Shown here: positions 1 through 10,904 of the stretch, piece by piece
Layout: the number at the start of each line of letters is the position of its first letter
Position numbering within the stretch: position 1 is the stretch's first letter
Origin: Typhlomys cinereus
Taxonomy: Eukaryota > Chordata > Mammalia > Rodentia > Platacanthomyidae
Length of the DNA stretch: 64,000 bases
NCBI GenBank assembly: GCA_023101885.1
Contig: JALPQD010000303.1
Coordinates: 639,786 to 703,785, forward strand
Direction of reading: 5' to 3'
The notes under the pieces: generated by a model
The model's database searches: none
Seen by the model: only the letters and a program-made list of their open reading frames with translations
What the model was told of the DNA's origin: nothing
Translations under genes and position numbers: made by a program

Positions 1-757
1 CAGTCAAGGTTCAGCCTCATTGTAGTAAATCATAAAGTGATATCTAGGCCAAGATCTGAAAGATAGCCAGAAGTTATGCAAAGGGGAAGAGGAATATTGT
101 TATAAAAGTGGGGGAGGGGGACTGTTGTGCCTAGAAGTCTGGAGGTGTGAGACACTCAGGAGAATAATGTGAAATTTATGTTCACTAAAGTATAGGAATA
201 TATTAGAACAAAAACAAGTAACAGAGATGACTTGTTATGTGATATTAGATAATTTAAAAATTAGGGAGAATTTGAAAAAAAACTATATGAAGATTGACAC
301 ACATACCGCTGGCATTTCAAAGATGGTATTGTGTGGGTCAGCCAGGAAGGGGGTGACCTAGGGAGGTAGCATATATTCCTGATAGAATAGTGGGTACAAA
401 TATACAGAGCAGGCAATAAATAGCTGGGTGTATCCTGGAAACAGCATTGCAGTACTATGGGATGCCATAAAAGAGTTATATGGTAAGACTTATAGTCAGA
501 TAGTTGCACAAAGGCCAAATAAAGTCAATCCTCTGTCAGTAGGCAGTTCTCAAACAGTCACATCTGAAAACTATCTCAAGCCCCTCTAGATCATAAGCAA
601 GTGATCTTGTCACCGTAGGTTTTCAAATTCTGTAAGTAGTTTTAGTAACCAGCATTAAATACTGATTTGGAAGATAGGGGGCCCTATTGTAGTTTTCCAT
701 TCATTGCTTTTCCACCAAACAAATTCTGTTCTTACAAAGAAATTTCTTTCTTTTTAG
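1..757 (+). other. LANCL2: LANCL2 intron (3' part), upstream of the penultimate exon
   Basis: Non-coding sequence leading to the pyrimidine-rich 3' splice site (ttctttctttttag) that ends at 757. I see no convincing exon, RNA gene or recognisable repeat here. The short minus-strand ORF at 261-518 has no recognisable domain and is most likely chance. Confidence 0.7.
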
Positions 758-830
758 TTTGCAGAGTGGTGTCTAGATTATGGAGCACATGGGTGTCGCA
801 TTCCTGACAGACCCTATTCCCTCTTTGAAG
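758..830 (+). CDS. LANCL2: LANCL2 penultimate coding exon (LanC-like protein 2)
   Basis: The 73-nt exon reads FAEWCLDYGAHGCRIPDRPY and then SLFE, ending on the first base of a Gly codon. It is preceded by a polypyrimidine tract and AG and followed by the donor GTAGGA. It joins the exon at 2760 in phase (G|GC). LANCL2 is a eukaryotic homologue of bacterial lanthionine cyclases. It is a peripheral membrane and cytosolic alpha/alpha-barrel protein, N-myristoylated in human, linked to abscisic-acid binding and Akt/mTORC2 signalling. Mammalian LanC-like proteins can add glutathione to dehydroamino acids. The exon encodes part of the last barrel helices, about residues 396-420 of the roughly 450-residue family protein. 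The Cys/Cys/His zinc ligands lie upstream, outside the window. LANCL1 is the alternative, but the downstream C-terminus fits LANCL2. Confidence 0.93.
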
Positions 831-2759
831 GTAGGAATAAGGAAAATAGGAAAAAACTGTATGTTTGAATGTTTGGCCTTTAAAAATCAGTTTTACTTTC
901 TCTGAGAACCAACACTAGTACATTTGATCTTACTTTAAAACTAAAATCACAGTAAAAAGAATAGTTTATTGCTGAAAATGATGATAAGTCTGTTTGTCTT
1001 GCCTATATTTTGCTGCTGTGAATGTCCTCCAACTGTTTTTAGTTCTGTGAAGTTCATTTGTAGGCAAAGCTGCAGGGTTCTACGTACGACCTGTGTGCTT
1101 ACCTCGTTATCCTGATAGGTAACAGAGTGGGGTCAGAAGGAATTGAATCAGGCTGGGTCAACAGGGGATCTTGGAAAAACCAAAAACCAAGTCAAGTTTA
1201 TTATGGAATCTAACCTTTTATATATCATGAAAAGTGGGGTGATGTCTGTACACTGCACAGAGGGATAATGTCAATAGTGGCAGACAGACTGCAGTACAAG
1301 GTCAACAATAGGTGGGGCCGTCACCAACAATACAGCCCTGCCAACCCTTAGACATGTTAATAGGCCCTAATGGCCCCATTCATTGTGGAGAAAGACAGGC
1401 TACTAAAAGATCAGGACCTTGGTGATACAATAATGATAAAGGTCTGTGCCCATCCTATAGGTGTGCTAATTAATGTCTAGATGGCTTCCAAAAAACAGGA
1501 AGAAATATGTAAAAAACACCTATGCCCTAAACCTCATTTCGAGACAGAACAAGATCCATCCCTGTCCCTTGCCGGAAAGTCAGCAGAAGTCAGCCTACAA
1601 CTATGACACTGCCACTGAGACCTCGAAGAATGCCCTTGGCATCCATCCTCAAGAAATGGAGCCCCTCGAGCTTGAGTGTTCCCTACACAAAGCCTGGAAA
1701 GTTGATAACTTTTTGAAGAAATAGTGAATTCACTCGCATTTTTATCTTTAATGTTATAGATATAATACTGTAATATTTAAATATTTTAATATAGTCTTGT
1801 TATTTTAATGTTTAATTTTATAAAAAATTATTGATATTATAATTAGAAGTGTTAGTAATTTTGAATAAGAAATGATAAGAGTGAATAGTAAAGATTTCTG
1901 AAAAGCAGTGACAATGCCATCAATAAAAGCAACAATAATTAACAATCTTCCCAGGTTGACAAATAGAATATGATTCAGGAAAAAATACAATAAAGAGCCT
2001 AGAGAGGCAGACCTATTTTTTTCAAACTTTGTCTGTGTTTGTGTCTGTGTCTCTGTATGTTGGCTAACTTAGAAATCACAGTGCAAAGACTTAATTTTTC
2101 TTAGGATAAATTGGTGATAAATGTTATGTTAGAACCATACCTTTTAATGAATGACTAAATTTTTAAGTGAATGAGGATTGCTTTTTCTTCATCAATTAAT
2201 AAAGTCATATGATTTTTCTATGGCTTATTAATGTTAGAGGTAACATAGATATATTATCAGATATTAACACAATCTTGTTTCTTGGGATAAATACTTGGGT
2301 CATACTATATATATGTAATATAATTTCACTTGCTAACATTTTGCTAACAATTTTCACATCTTTATTCATGAAGAATATTGGTCTCCTGGTCTCAAACAAC
2401 ACAGAAGACAAAGATCAAAACCCGAGGTTGTCCTCTGACCTTCACAACACAAATGCTCATGCACACATACAAACACACACACACCACAAACGCACGCATG
2501 CGCACACACACATACACACACACACCACACACGCACGCACGCACGCACACACGCACGCACATATACAAGATTGTAAAGAGAAAGGCCATAATTCCCTGAT
2601 AGATTCTGATGTAAGGATTTCCTTATTCTTAGTATCATTTTTAAGTGACTCAAACACCTTTTCTTTGTCCTAACTCCCAGCAGATAAAGAAATTAAATGT
2701 CACTTTTTTTATATGCACTGATATCTGTGGATCCTAAAAGGTCACATTTTGCTTTGCAG
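831..2759 (+). other. LANCL2: LANCL2 last intron
   Basis: Intron of 1.93 kb bounded by GTAGGA at 831 and TTTGCTTTGCAG ending at 2759. Its 3' half holds a B4-type SINE tail and a CA-rich microsatellite (listed separately). The stretch 1100-1730 looks like old repeat-derived sequence but I cannot assign a family. The 83-codon ORF at 1473-1724 has no recognisable domain. Confidence 0.85.
2385..2572 (+). repeat. B4/RSINE1-like SINE tail with CA-rich microsatellite
   Basis: The sequence includes 'gaggttgtcctctgacctt', typical of the 3' end of rodent B4/B3 SINEs, followed by about 100 bp of imperfect CA/CGCA repeat. This repeat creates several overlapping His/Thr- or Val/Cys-rich spurious ORFs on both strands. 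The 5' part of the SINE is missing or unrecognisable. Confidence 0.6.
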
Positions 2760-2854
2760 GCATGGCTGGTGCTGTGCACTTTCTTTCCGACATTTTGGTA
2801 CCAGAAACATCACGGTTTCCAGCATTTGAGCTTGGCTCCTTGCAGAGGGATTAA
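2760..2854 (+). CDS. LANCL2: LANCL2 last coding exon with stop codon
   Basis: The acceptor TTTGCTTTGCAG ends at 2759. The exon completes the split Gly codon, then encodes 30 residues starting MAGAVHFLSDILVP and finishing FELGSLQRD, with TAA at 2852-2854. This is the conserved C-terminal end of LANCL2, the final helix of the alpha/alpha barrel. LANCL1 diverges after the shared 'FPAFEL', so the GSLQRD end favours LANCL2. No frameshift or premature stop is visible, so the gene end appears intact. An ATG-initiated reading of another frame here (2697-2972) is a shadow. With the exon at 758, 55 C-terminal codons are in the window. Confidence 0.94.
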
Positions 2855-3810
2855 AAAGGTACTAAACAGACAACCAATATACCTGTTGGACCAAATGCCA
2901 CCTAGTTGCTTAGTGCCTGCCATAGAACTGAATCCTGAAAGAGAAGAAAAGAAAAAAAGGAAAAACCTTTAGGCCCCTTCTGTTACAAAGACCCCCAAGT
3001 TAGAGCATGAGTGATAGAAACCATCCCATCAACATTCTGTAGCTGTTTCCCTCAGTGATGTAAAATACAAATTTTCACATCCAGGTCCCCTGGTAGTATG
3101 CATGTTTCTTGACATTTGTTGTCTGTAGATGACATAAATTGTTCTAAATGGAAAAGACCTTCTTGTCATATGAGCTCCAAGATGAGCATGAATGACTTTT
3201 GTACATAGTGTCTAAAGTGGAGTGTTGTGTACATTGGCACACAAGGACATCTCAAGTCATATGATGTCTCTCTTTAGTGTCAGAAAGTGAATCTGCTTAT
3301 CTTAATGAGAATACTTGGCTAGCATTTCCCACGGGCACCTTTAAGAAGATCATGAGGGAAAGAAAGCTCCAAAAACTGGAAAGAAACAGATAAGCCAGCA
3401 TTCCTAGCAACATTAAAGGAGGGTATAGTGAGATGCTGCTTCCCTCCTTTTTGCCTTGTGTCACCTCAGGCCATGCTGCAGCTCTGTTGACTGCCCCCCC
3501 CCCCTTCTTAGCAGAGGTTTTGGGAAGTATGTAAGTTCAATGGACTTCTTGTAGTCCAAGGCATCAATCAAGTGCTCATGATTTAAAAAGCCTCTTTAAT
3601 GACCACATTGTAAGTAGTGACTAAGTATTAGCAATTCTAAAACATTCACTCAGACATATGTTATTAAAACAGACTTCTCTTAGTTTCATCAACATAACTT
3701 ACTATTATAATAACAAAGTAAATATAGTTCCAGATGGATCTATCCATGTCCCTGAAGTTAAATGTTCTTTCAAATTTTTATTACATTATTAAAGTATAAA
3801 TTTGGAATGA

Positions 3811-4078
3811 GGGGCTGGAGAGGTGGCTCAGGGGTTAAGCCTCTGCCTTGCAGGCGGAAGGTCCTGAGTTCGCATCCCAGATCCCACATATAGACGCCAG
3901 GCGGAAGTGGGGGTGGCCTTGTGCTTCTGGTCCTGGTAGGGCGGAGCCTGTGAATCCAGGGGCAGAAAGAGGTGGAGGTGTCCATGGTGGTTCGCGAATT
4001 CGTCCGTGGTTCTACACATACACATGCACACATACACATGCACATGCGCACAGTTGAATAAATAATAATAATAAAAAA
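3811..4078 (+). mobile_element. B2-like tRNA-derived SINE in LANCL2 3'UTR
   Basis: The head 'ggggctggagaggtggctca' followed by 'gttaagcctctgcc' and 'gagttcgcatccc' is a tRNA-derived head with A-box- and B-box-like motifs. The body is family-specific and the tail is CA-rich plus A-rich. A perfect 13-bp target-site duplication, AAATTTGGAATGA, flanks it (3798-3810 and 4079-4091). It retains many CpGs and both flanks are identical, so it is comparatively young. The closest relative in the window is the copy at 37399-37698. Confidence 0.9.
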
Positions 4079-4747
4079 AAATTTGGAATGAATACATTCC
4101 TTATTTTTCATCAATTTTGGGGTAATAACTAATGGTGTAGGACTTCATTTATATGTGTAGGGAACATATTCCAACTAAACCAATTATTATCTGAGTAGTT
4201 TTTAGAATTGTGTTTAAAGACATTAGTTTTTATTGGCATATTTTTAGTAATCCCATTCCAAAGATTTTAGTGTTTTTTGATGGTAGTTGTTATTATTGTT
4301 GTCATAATACAAGTCTCCCTACCCACTTCATCACAAATAATACATGACAGAGTTTATCTTTGTGATTGAGCTTTTTAAAATTTCTTAGAAGTCAGTGGAG
4401 CTGCAAGAAAGCCCCTGCACCTCTCTAGTACAGAAGCAGCAGCCTGTGGGGACTTCTTGCTTCAAGCAGCGCAGCAGGGCGAGATCCTTCTCCCAGACCC
4501 CAGTGTGTTCACTGATACACAGGTTTGGTAGGCTCTAATCTTTCTGGCCAGCACACCCAGGGAAAGAGAATTACCTATAGGATAGATGGAGGTTTGATTT
4601 CTAGATTTCTTTTTCAAGTAGGTATCGACATTCAGCTCTGTGGTTCTGCCTCAGCTCTTTTCCACATGTCTGTTTCGTGGGCCCTACTTCCTGAAGTCAA
4701 GGCAAAAACGGCTCACTTGTAGCCATGTAATGGTTACAAATGTTTGA

Positions 4748-4753
4748 AATAAA
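4748..4753 (+). terminator. LANCL2: LANCL2 polyadenylation signal AATAAA
   Basis: Canonical hexamer, followed 20-60 bases later by a T/GT-rich element (4772-4812, 'gggtttgtttgtgttta'). That layout is typical of a vertebrate cleavage and polyadenylation site. I infer it to be the main LANCL2 site because it is the best hexamer-plus-GU combination after the stop. Confidence 0.65.
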
Positions 4754-4799
4754 ATGTTAGAGCATCTCACTTTTATTTCTTGGGTTTGTTTGTGTTTAT

Positions 4800-6883
4800 T
4801 ACTGTGTTCTCCAAAATAGACTGAAAATTTTAAAATGTGTACACATAAAATACCATTTTTGAATCTGGAGGAAAAAAGTTAATGTCTATTAAGAGTGTTT
4901 GGGGTTCTTTGGTTTTGTTAATAAAAGACAGTTTTGTGGTGATTTAAGTTGTGGAATCTTCATTTGTTCTCATTTCTATCGGAACAGCAGGAACTATTCT
5001 AAAGACTTGATGGTTCACATGTAGAGGGAACAGCATGCTCCATATTCTTACAATCCACAAGCTCAGATAAGACACTGCTTAAAGTTCTTATTATGACTTC
5101 TTGTGTCAAAATTGTCATGGGCCCCAACCTACAGAATTACAGACAGGCTTTGCATAGCTGTCGGGGACCGAGGTGAGGCAAGGAAAGGCAATGAGAGAAA
5201 GGTTTGCAGTTTTCTCACAGTCCTTGAAGTGAGGAGTTATTATACAAACTGGGATGAGAGACGACTGTTAATTTCAACAAATCATAGTTTACAACTGCAT
5301 GCCAGTCTATTCTAAGGTGATCTGGTTGAGATCTGGCCTGTGTGTCTTAACTCTTGAGACAGAGTAAAACTGCACCTGTGAGACTGACTTTGAAGCAGAA
5401 TTTCTTAAATTAAGTATTTCTAAAATCACTATATCTAAAAAGATAAATCCATTTCTGACTACATGACTATTGCATACCTGTGCTTTTTTTTTTTTTTTTT
5501 TAATGCCAAAAGACTTTCGGAAACCTGGATGAGACTGCTAACAGCCATGTGTGTTGTGCTTGTCTTGTGTGTTGGGCCCCTTATCAACACAGCAAAATGA
5601 GAAAGTTTTGTTATTTTGTTGTCACCACTTTAGAAATAAAAATGTGATGGGCTTCCTTGATTTACACAGCCAGTCATCAGTGGGACAATTTAGATTTAAA
5701 CCCAGTTCAGGCACTCCCTAACAGTGGTCATAACCATTGTGAATTCCACTCTACTTCATTCCCAGCATGCACAGGCCAAAGGCACAACACACCTGTGACT
5801 TGGTCATGTGTTTATGGCTAGACACTGGAAAAACAAGACTCCGGCTGGATCATCTTTTCTGCTCTCTCCTCCCTGTCTTCCCACCTCCATGCCCGGGAGG
5901 GACCTGAAGCCATTGCAAATGGAAACACTTTTAGTAAGGTCGTGGACATCTGTCTTCGTTTACTTAATTCATATGCTCCCCAGACATTTTTACACACTGC
6001 CCCTGCAGAACACAGGATTTTTGCTGTGATTTCTGCCTCATTTGAGTTTCAGAGTCTGGCAAGAGTGTGTGTAGCATGGATGGGAAGGGACCTCAGCAGT
6101 CTTCAGGTAGCTAGAAACCCACAACATGATCATGATATGTATATATGAATATGTGGAGGGAAGGTTCCTACTTCTCTTCAGAGCTTCAAAGTGGTCTCTG
6201 ACTCAATAAAGATTTTTAAAAAAGGTCCTGGGGCAAAAAATATAACTGTAAAAGTGAGAGAATATTGTGAGAGGTGGGCATCTCAGGGAAACTGAATTAG
6301 GAGACACCATGCTCCTACAGTTCAGAATACCATCTCTCATTTGCAAGTCTTCTACATCTAAGTGGATGACTCCACCTTTCCTGGTATCTTACCTATCTTC
6401 CTACCTTCTCATGGCTATGTGACTGTTGGGAAATGGGAAATGGAAGTTTAGGCTATAGGCGCTTCTATGAGCTGATTCAGAAACTTCTGGAAATCTTTAC
6501 TCCTTTGTCTCTCCCGATCAGAACAAAACTGTAAGCTTCTCTAGTTTTACTGACACTGGCTCCATGGTATACCATTGAGACAATGGGGAGTTACAAGTTG
6601 ACTGTCCTGCTTCCCTCTCCCATTTAGAGATGGGAGTCATGTCTGCTGTGTGCCAGGCATTGTGGAAAAGTCCTGAAAATAAAATGGATCCTGCCCCCAT
6701 GCAGCTGCTGGTATTCCTAGGTGAACTTTCTGGAAGTGATCAGCCTCAAACTCGGACTCTGGGCTAGTCTTCCCTTGGCGAGATGCCAGATGGCTCCTCT
6801 GATTAGAGGAAGATGCCACACACATCTTCCAGATGATGGTCAGAAGATCGCAGGAGGCAGCCAGCCTGACAGAGTGATGCACT
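4800..6883. other. Intergenic sequence, no gene seen
   Basis: Between LANCL2 and the first LTR cluster. It holds a T-tract near 5483-5501 and short ORFs without recognisable domains. I cannot assign any repeat family with confidence. Confidence 0.6.
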
Positions 6884-6888
6884 GTGAC

Positions 6889-8045
6889 TGTACTAGTCAC
6901 AGGTTCTCTAGAGTTACAAAATCAACAAAATGAATATATAAATAGGGACTGTATGTGTTGGAACCGAAGTTCCTCCAAGTCACCCGCCCTGACCCCAAAA
7001 GGAGACACGAGGACCGAGAGGCTGCTGCAAAGGCAATAGGCGAGTTTATTATTCTGGCATGCCAGGACCGCCTCCATCTTGCAAGCAAGAGAAGAGCGGC
7101 CCCGACTGAGGTCGGGGTAGGGTTTTTATAGGGTATAGGGTAGCAAAACATATTTTTCTATAGCACTCTTTGGCACAGTTTTTACAACACTCAAGGAAGT
7201 TGAGTCAGCCAAGGGTGACCATTAGATGTTCTGGTCGAAGTCGTGGGCAGTTCTTGGTGGGCGAGGTCCCGGTCCGCAGCAGGGCTGACTTGTTTGTGCA
7301 AGATAGCAGTGGGCTTGGGGTGAAGCTTCGGTCATAGTTACAATAATAATACAAAGGCTTTGGTGGTATTTGGCATAGCTGCACGTATTAGACCTTGAGA
7401 GGGGGAGCATTTCCCGGAGTTCTGTGTGGGGAGGGGGCAAGCGGGCTTAGGCGGCATCTGGACATACTGAAAACATTTCTCCGAGACCTTGAGAGTGGAG
7501 ATGTTTTCAGTATCTAGCCACCCATATTAGACTTTTGTTTTTAGAACTCTGAAAACTGCTGACCACCAGGCTGTTAGTCATAACCTTATTATTTGTCACA
7601 ATTTCTGTAAAAATTTCTTTTCTTCCACAGTATGGAGTTGGCTTACAGATATGGCCAAAGTGGTCCAATGATGGCTGCCAGTAGCTACTCAGTCCAGTAG
7701 TCCAGCAGGTGATGGAGGATACCTAGAGAGTCTTTAGTCTAGTTGAAGACTTGGAGGGTTGAGAGCTAGAAGTTCAAAGAAGCAAAGAACCCCGGGCGGT
7801 GGGAAGGAAGAGTGATTCCTAGCACAGCTACAGAGCATCTCTTATCTTCTGTGGTTCCCTTTTACCTAGTTCACTACTGGGAGATTCCTATGAGTTCTAT
7901 GGAGGTTCCGATGGGATCTAGGGCTGGTCTTGTATTATCCAGACAATCTCTTCAGGTGGTCTTAGCTGATCTTACCAGGTGTGGTCTCAGCCAATCTTAG
8001 TTAATGCTAGGTGTGTCAAGTTGACACCCAGGATTAACTATCACA
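6889..8045 (-). mobile_element. ERVL/MLT2-like LTR, split by a younger LTR
   Basis: Read on the minus strand it starts TGTGATAGTTAATCC, then 'gtgtcaacttgac', and ends with 'ctctagagaacct' and 'gactagtaca'. This start and end are typical of MLT2-type ERVL LTRs. The near-perfect flanks GTGAC (6884-6888) and GTGAG (8046-8050) match the 5-bp duplication expected for ERVL. It is interrupted at 6956-7629 by another LTR; without that insert and its extra target copy it is about 478 bp. Confidence 0.7.
6956..7629 (-). mobile_element. Solo LTR (674 bp) nested in the MLT2-like LTR
   Basis: Begins TGTTGGAACC and ends TTCCACA on the + strand, flanked by the perfect 5-bp repeat GTATG (6951-6955 and 7630-7634). 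Read on the minus strand it has a U3 region, TATAAAA (complement of 7124-7130), AATAAA (complement of 7045-7050), a short R/U5 and the end GGTTCCAACA. No internal retroviral sequence adjoins it, so it is a solo LTR. The family is unresolved; R/U5 is reminiscent of rodent class II LTRs, but the 5-bp duplication would be unusual for that class. U3 holds a large inverted repeat (7464-7513). Confidence 0.78.
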
Positions 8046-8050
8046 GTGAG

Positions 8051-9535
8051 TATGATAGAGGATGATCCCAGTCCTCATAGAATATGAGGTTTACAGAGAA
8101 GGGAAATAAATACAGGCAGAAAGTAGGTCTGGAATCTATGCTTGTGTAAAATCAGGACAATGACAAAATTACCTTTTTTGATTACTGGAAGGTTTTAAAT
8201 GAAATAGCAAATGGAAAATGTATCTGGCACATATAAATGCTCTGTAATGGGGAGGTGAAAGTATTGCTGTATTGTTTTAAGGCAACTAAACAGGTCGACT
8301 TGCCTATGTAGTGAAGTATGTCCAGCTTCACATTCCATGCTTTGCCACATGTATGTATTCTTTCCTCACAAGTATGATTGTGATGTTCGATTGTGTGTTT
8401 GAATGCATAATATGCTTGCATTCCTCTACAGGCATATGTAAATGTCTGGTTGTGTATGTGCATGCGTATATGTGTTGGTATTCCTCACTGTCCCTAGGCA
8501 CAGGTATTTGATTGTATGTGTGTCTGTGTGTGTATGTATATCATACTTGCATTCTTTACTGTCTCCAAGTTCTTCAAAGGTGAGTGTACAGATGCCACAG
8601 AAGCAAGGATTTGCCAAGCCAAAATTTCAAGCATACTTAAAATCTAAGTTCATGGAGGTTTTGGTTCTTAGCTCCTCTGATCTTTGTTTAGATCTTCCTA
8701 GTTCTGTGCCACCTCAGTCCCCATACTTTCAAGATGTAGTGTCAGATATGTGAATAGTCACATGTCGATAAGGATCTTGGCCCATTCTTTAAAGCATTGC
8801 CCACATGAAAATAAAGCATGCATGAAGCAGTATCATTATACATATTCAGTCATAGTCACATAAATATTTTGAAATTTTCAAAACTGATAAGGCCAACTTT
8901 TCATGCCATTCCCTAATAGCAAAGTTATCACTTTATGGTCAGCTGCTAGAAATTAGGGGTTACACCCAAATATGATGGGAGTAACCTACACAACCACCTT
9001 CAGGCAAACAAATGGGGATCCTGCTTCTCTGGTGTCTCAGGAAGAAGGGTCACATAATCTAAGTGAGAGTTAAGTGTTTTGAGACCTTGTGGTCTGGAAA
9101 GATGTCTTATCCTGGCACTTTAAATCACAGTTTGACTGTTTATAGAATTCTTGCTTAGAAATCCCTTTCCTATCAGATTTTTCAAAGCATTCTTTTACTA
9201 TCTTCAAGGATTTAAGAGTTACTAGGAATTTCATAGCCATGGAATTCTTTCTTTGTATATTAACTTACCTGATTGCTTTGCAAGTTACAGGGTATTTTTT
9301 CCACTTGTTATAATAATGGGCCAAGTCCTATGTTGTTGGTGGACTTTCCAATCTCCATACACATGTGTTTAAAGTGTAGAAAAAAAAATTTTCCCCCCAC
9401 TGGTATTCTTTTTTCTTTTTTTGAACATCTATTATTTGACTGTTAAATATTTGACTGTTAAACCACCTTTGACTGTGGTTCTACATTCTTCAACTATTTC
9501 ATTCACCTCTCTCTTTTTAAAAATTATGAGAGAAA
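8051..9535. other. Intergenic, no gene or clear repeat
   Basis: TG-rich stretches near 8380-8540 generate Cys/Val-rich ORFs that I regard as spurious. No exon-like or RNA-like feature seen. Confidence 0.55.
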
Positions 9536-9645
9536 GGAGAGGGAGGGAGGAGGGAGGGAGAGAGAGAGAGAGAGAGAGAGAGACCATTTGTGTATGCAAA
9601 GGTCAGAGGACAATTTTCAGAAGTGTTGCTCAAGCCATCTCACTG
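9536..9645 (-). repeat. (GA)n microsatellite with B3-like SINE fragment
   Basis: Purine tract of GGGA then (AG)n at about 9536-9583, followed by 'caaaggtcagaggacaatttt' and 'aagccatctc'. That is the minus-strand signature of a truncated B3-type SINE. Confidence 0.5.
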
Positions 9646-10690
9646 CCCTCCTTTTACTTTCTTCTGAGTGATTTCAATTTTACCTTACAATCTTTGTACT
9701 GACTGTTTTCTCTTTCTCTGGTGTTTTTTTTTTTTTTTTATTTGGTTGTTGTTCTCTTCATTCAGTGTTCTGTTCACTCCCTATCAGGGTATTGTTTTAC
9801 TTTCAACTAATTTTCATTTAGGGCTTGCTCAACACCATATACTTTTCTAAGTATTTGGAATCCATAGGTGAGCAAAACAGGCAATGGGCCTTACCAAGAG
9901 AATTCCTAGAGCCTGTAGTCTACTGAGGGATATAAACAGCAAATGCAGATAAGCAAATGTTTTCACTAGAGAGTATTAAGTCATATGGAAGAAGGAAACT
10001 GATAGTTGTGAGTTAACATATTGCTAATTTAAACGGTAGTGTAAGCATAACATTTAAATGTGAGGAAATTGAAGGTGGTTCCTAGCTAAACACTTGTACA
10101 ACTTCCTTGGCAGAGACAAGAATAGGTCAGTGGGCAGGCCCTTGGGTGGCACCACACTTAACACAGTCAAGAAAGCCTGTATGATTGAAATTGACTGACT
10201 GAGCCAAGAGTAGAGGGGAAGATGGAGGGAGACCAGGGCTCACAGAAAACTAAGTAGAACCTTGAAGGCCATTCTGAGGAGTCCGGTTCATTTCTGAGTA
10301 AAGCAGAAAGCTATGAAGAGCTTAAACTAACAAAGGTCACTATCTGATTTATGTTTCAAAGGAGTCATTCAGGAAGCCAAAGTAGAAGCATAGAAACCAG
10401 AAAACTAATTCAGAAAAGAACTAGTTTTACATATATATTTAGGAGTTTAACATATATATTTAGGAGTAGTCGTGGTGTGAGGGTAGTTGGTATCCAGATA
10501 TATGTTGAAACTAGAATCAGAAAGAATTGCTGATAACCAAGCACAAAGTATGAAAGAAGAGTATACAAAGAGGGCTATACGGTATAGTCTTCAGTAACTG
10601 GAAAAGAGAGCTGACTGCAACCAAGAAGAAGAAGACATGGAGGAAAGAGGTCAGGCAGAAAAACAAGAGGTTCAGTTTTGTTTTAAGTAA
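9646..10690. other. Intergenic, nothing recognised
   Basis: Low-complexity T-tract near 9725-9740. A short direct repeat, 'acatatatatttaggagt', occurs twice at about 10429-10466. No coding or RNA gene supported. Confidence 0.5.
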
Positions 10691-10695
10691 ATTTA

Positions 10696-10697
<2 letters not shown>

Positions 10698-10747
<50 letters not shown>

Positions 10748-10904
10748 TGGATATATTTACCATAGAGTCTGTGTAGAAGTCAGAGGACAACTTTCAGGAG
10801 TTGGTTATGTTTCTTTTACCTTTTTATGGGTTCCAAGAATTGAACTCGGGTCACTCGACTTGCACAGCAAGCACTTTTAGCCAGTGAGCTCTCTCTCCAG
10901 TTCT
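10698..10904 (-). mobile_element. B3-like SINE, minus strand, with long (TG)n tail
   Basis: An uninterrupted (TG)n of about 47 bp (10698-10744) is followed by 'gtcagaggacaactttcagg', 'tgaactcgggtcactcgac' and 'gctctctctccag'. This is the reverse complement of a B3/B2-superfamily SINE whose CA tail has expanded. Confidence 0.7.

Larger units (their letters stand above)
2855..4775 (+). other. LANCL2: LANCL2 3' untranslated region
   Basis: Extends from the stop codon at 2854 to a probable cleavage site shortly after the AATAAA at 4748-4753. It contains a complete B2-like SINE at 3811-4078 in sense orientation, which adds about 280 bp to the transcript. A run of ten C lies near 3495. The end point is inferred from the signal and the downstream GT-rich stretch; other poly(A) sites may be used. 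Confidence 0.6.

Noticed and set aside
2209..2673. 154-codon plus-strand ORF and mirror ORFs
   Set aside because: Most of the translation is the CA/CGCA repeat (His/Thr) inside the last LANCL2 intron.
3811..3890. tRNA-like sequences at SINE heads (also 18586, 31325, 37399)
   Set aside because: They have A/B-box-like promoters but cannot form a complete cloverleaf with anticodon arm and acceptor. They belong to B2-like SINEs, not tRNA genes.
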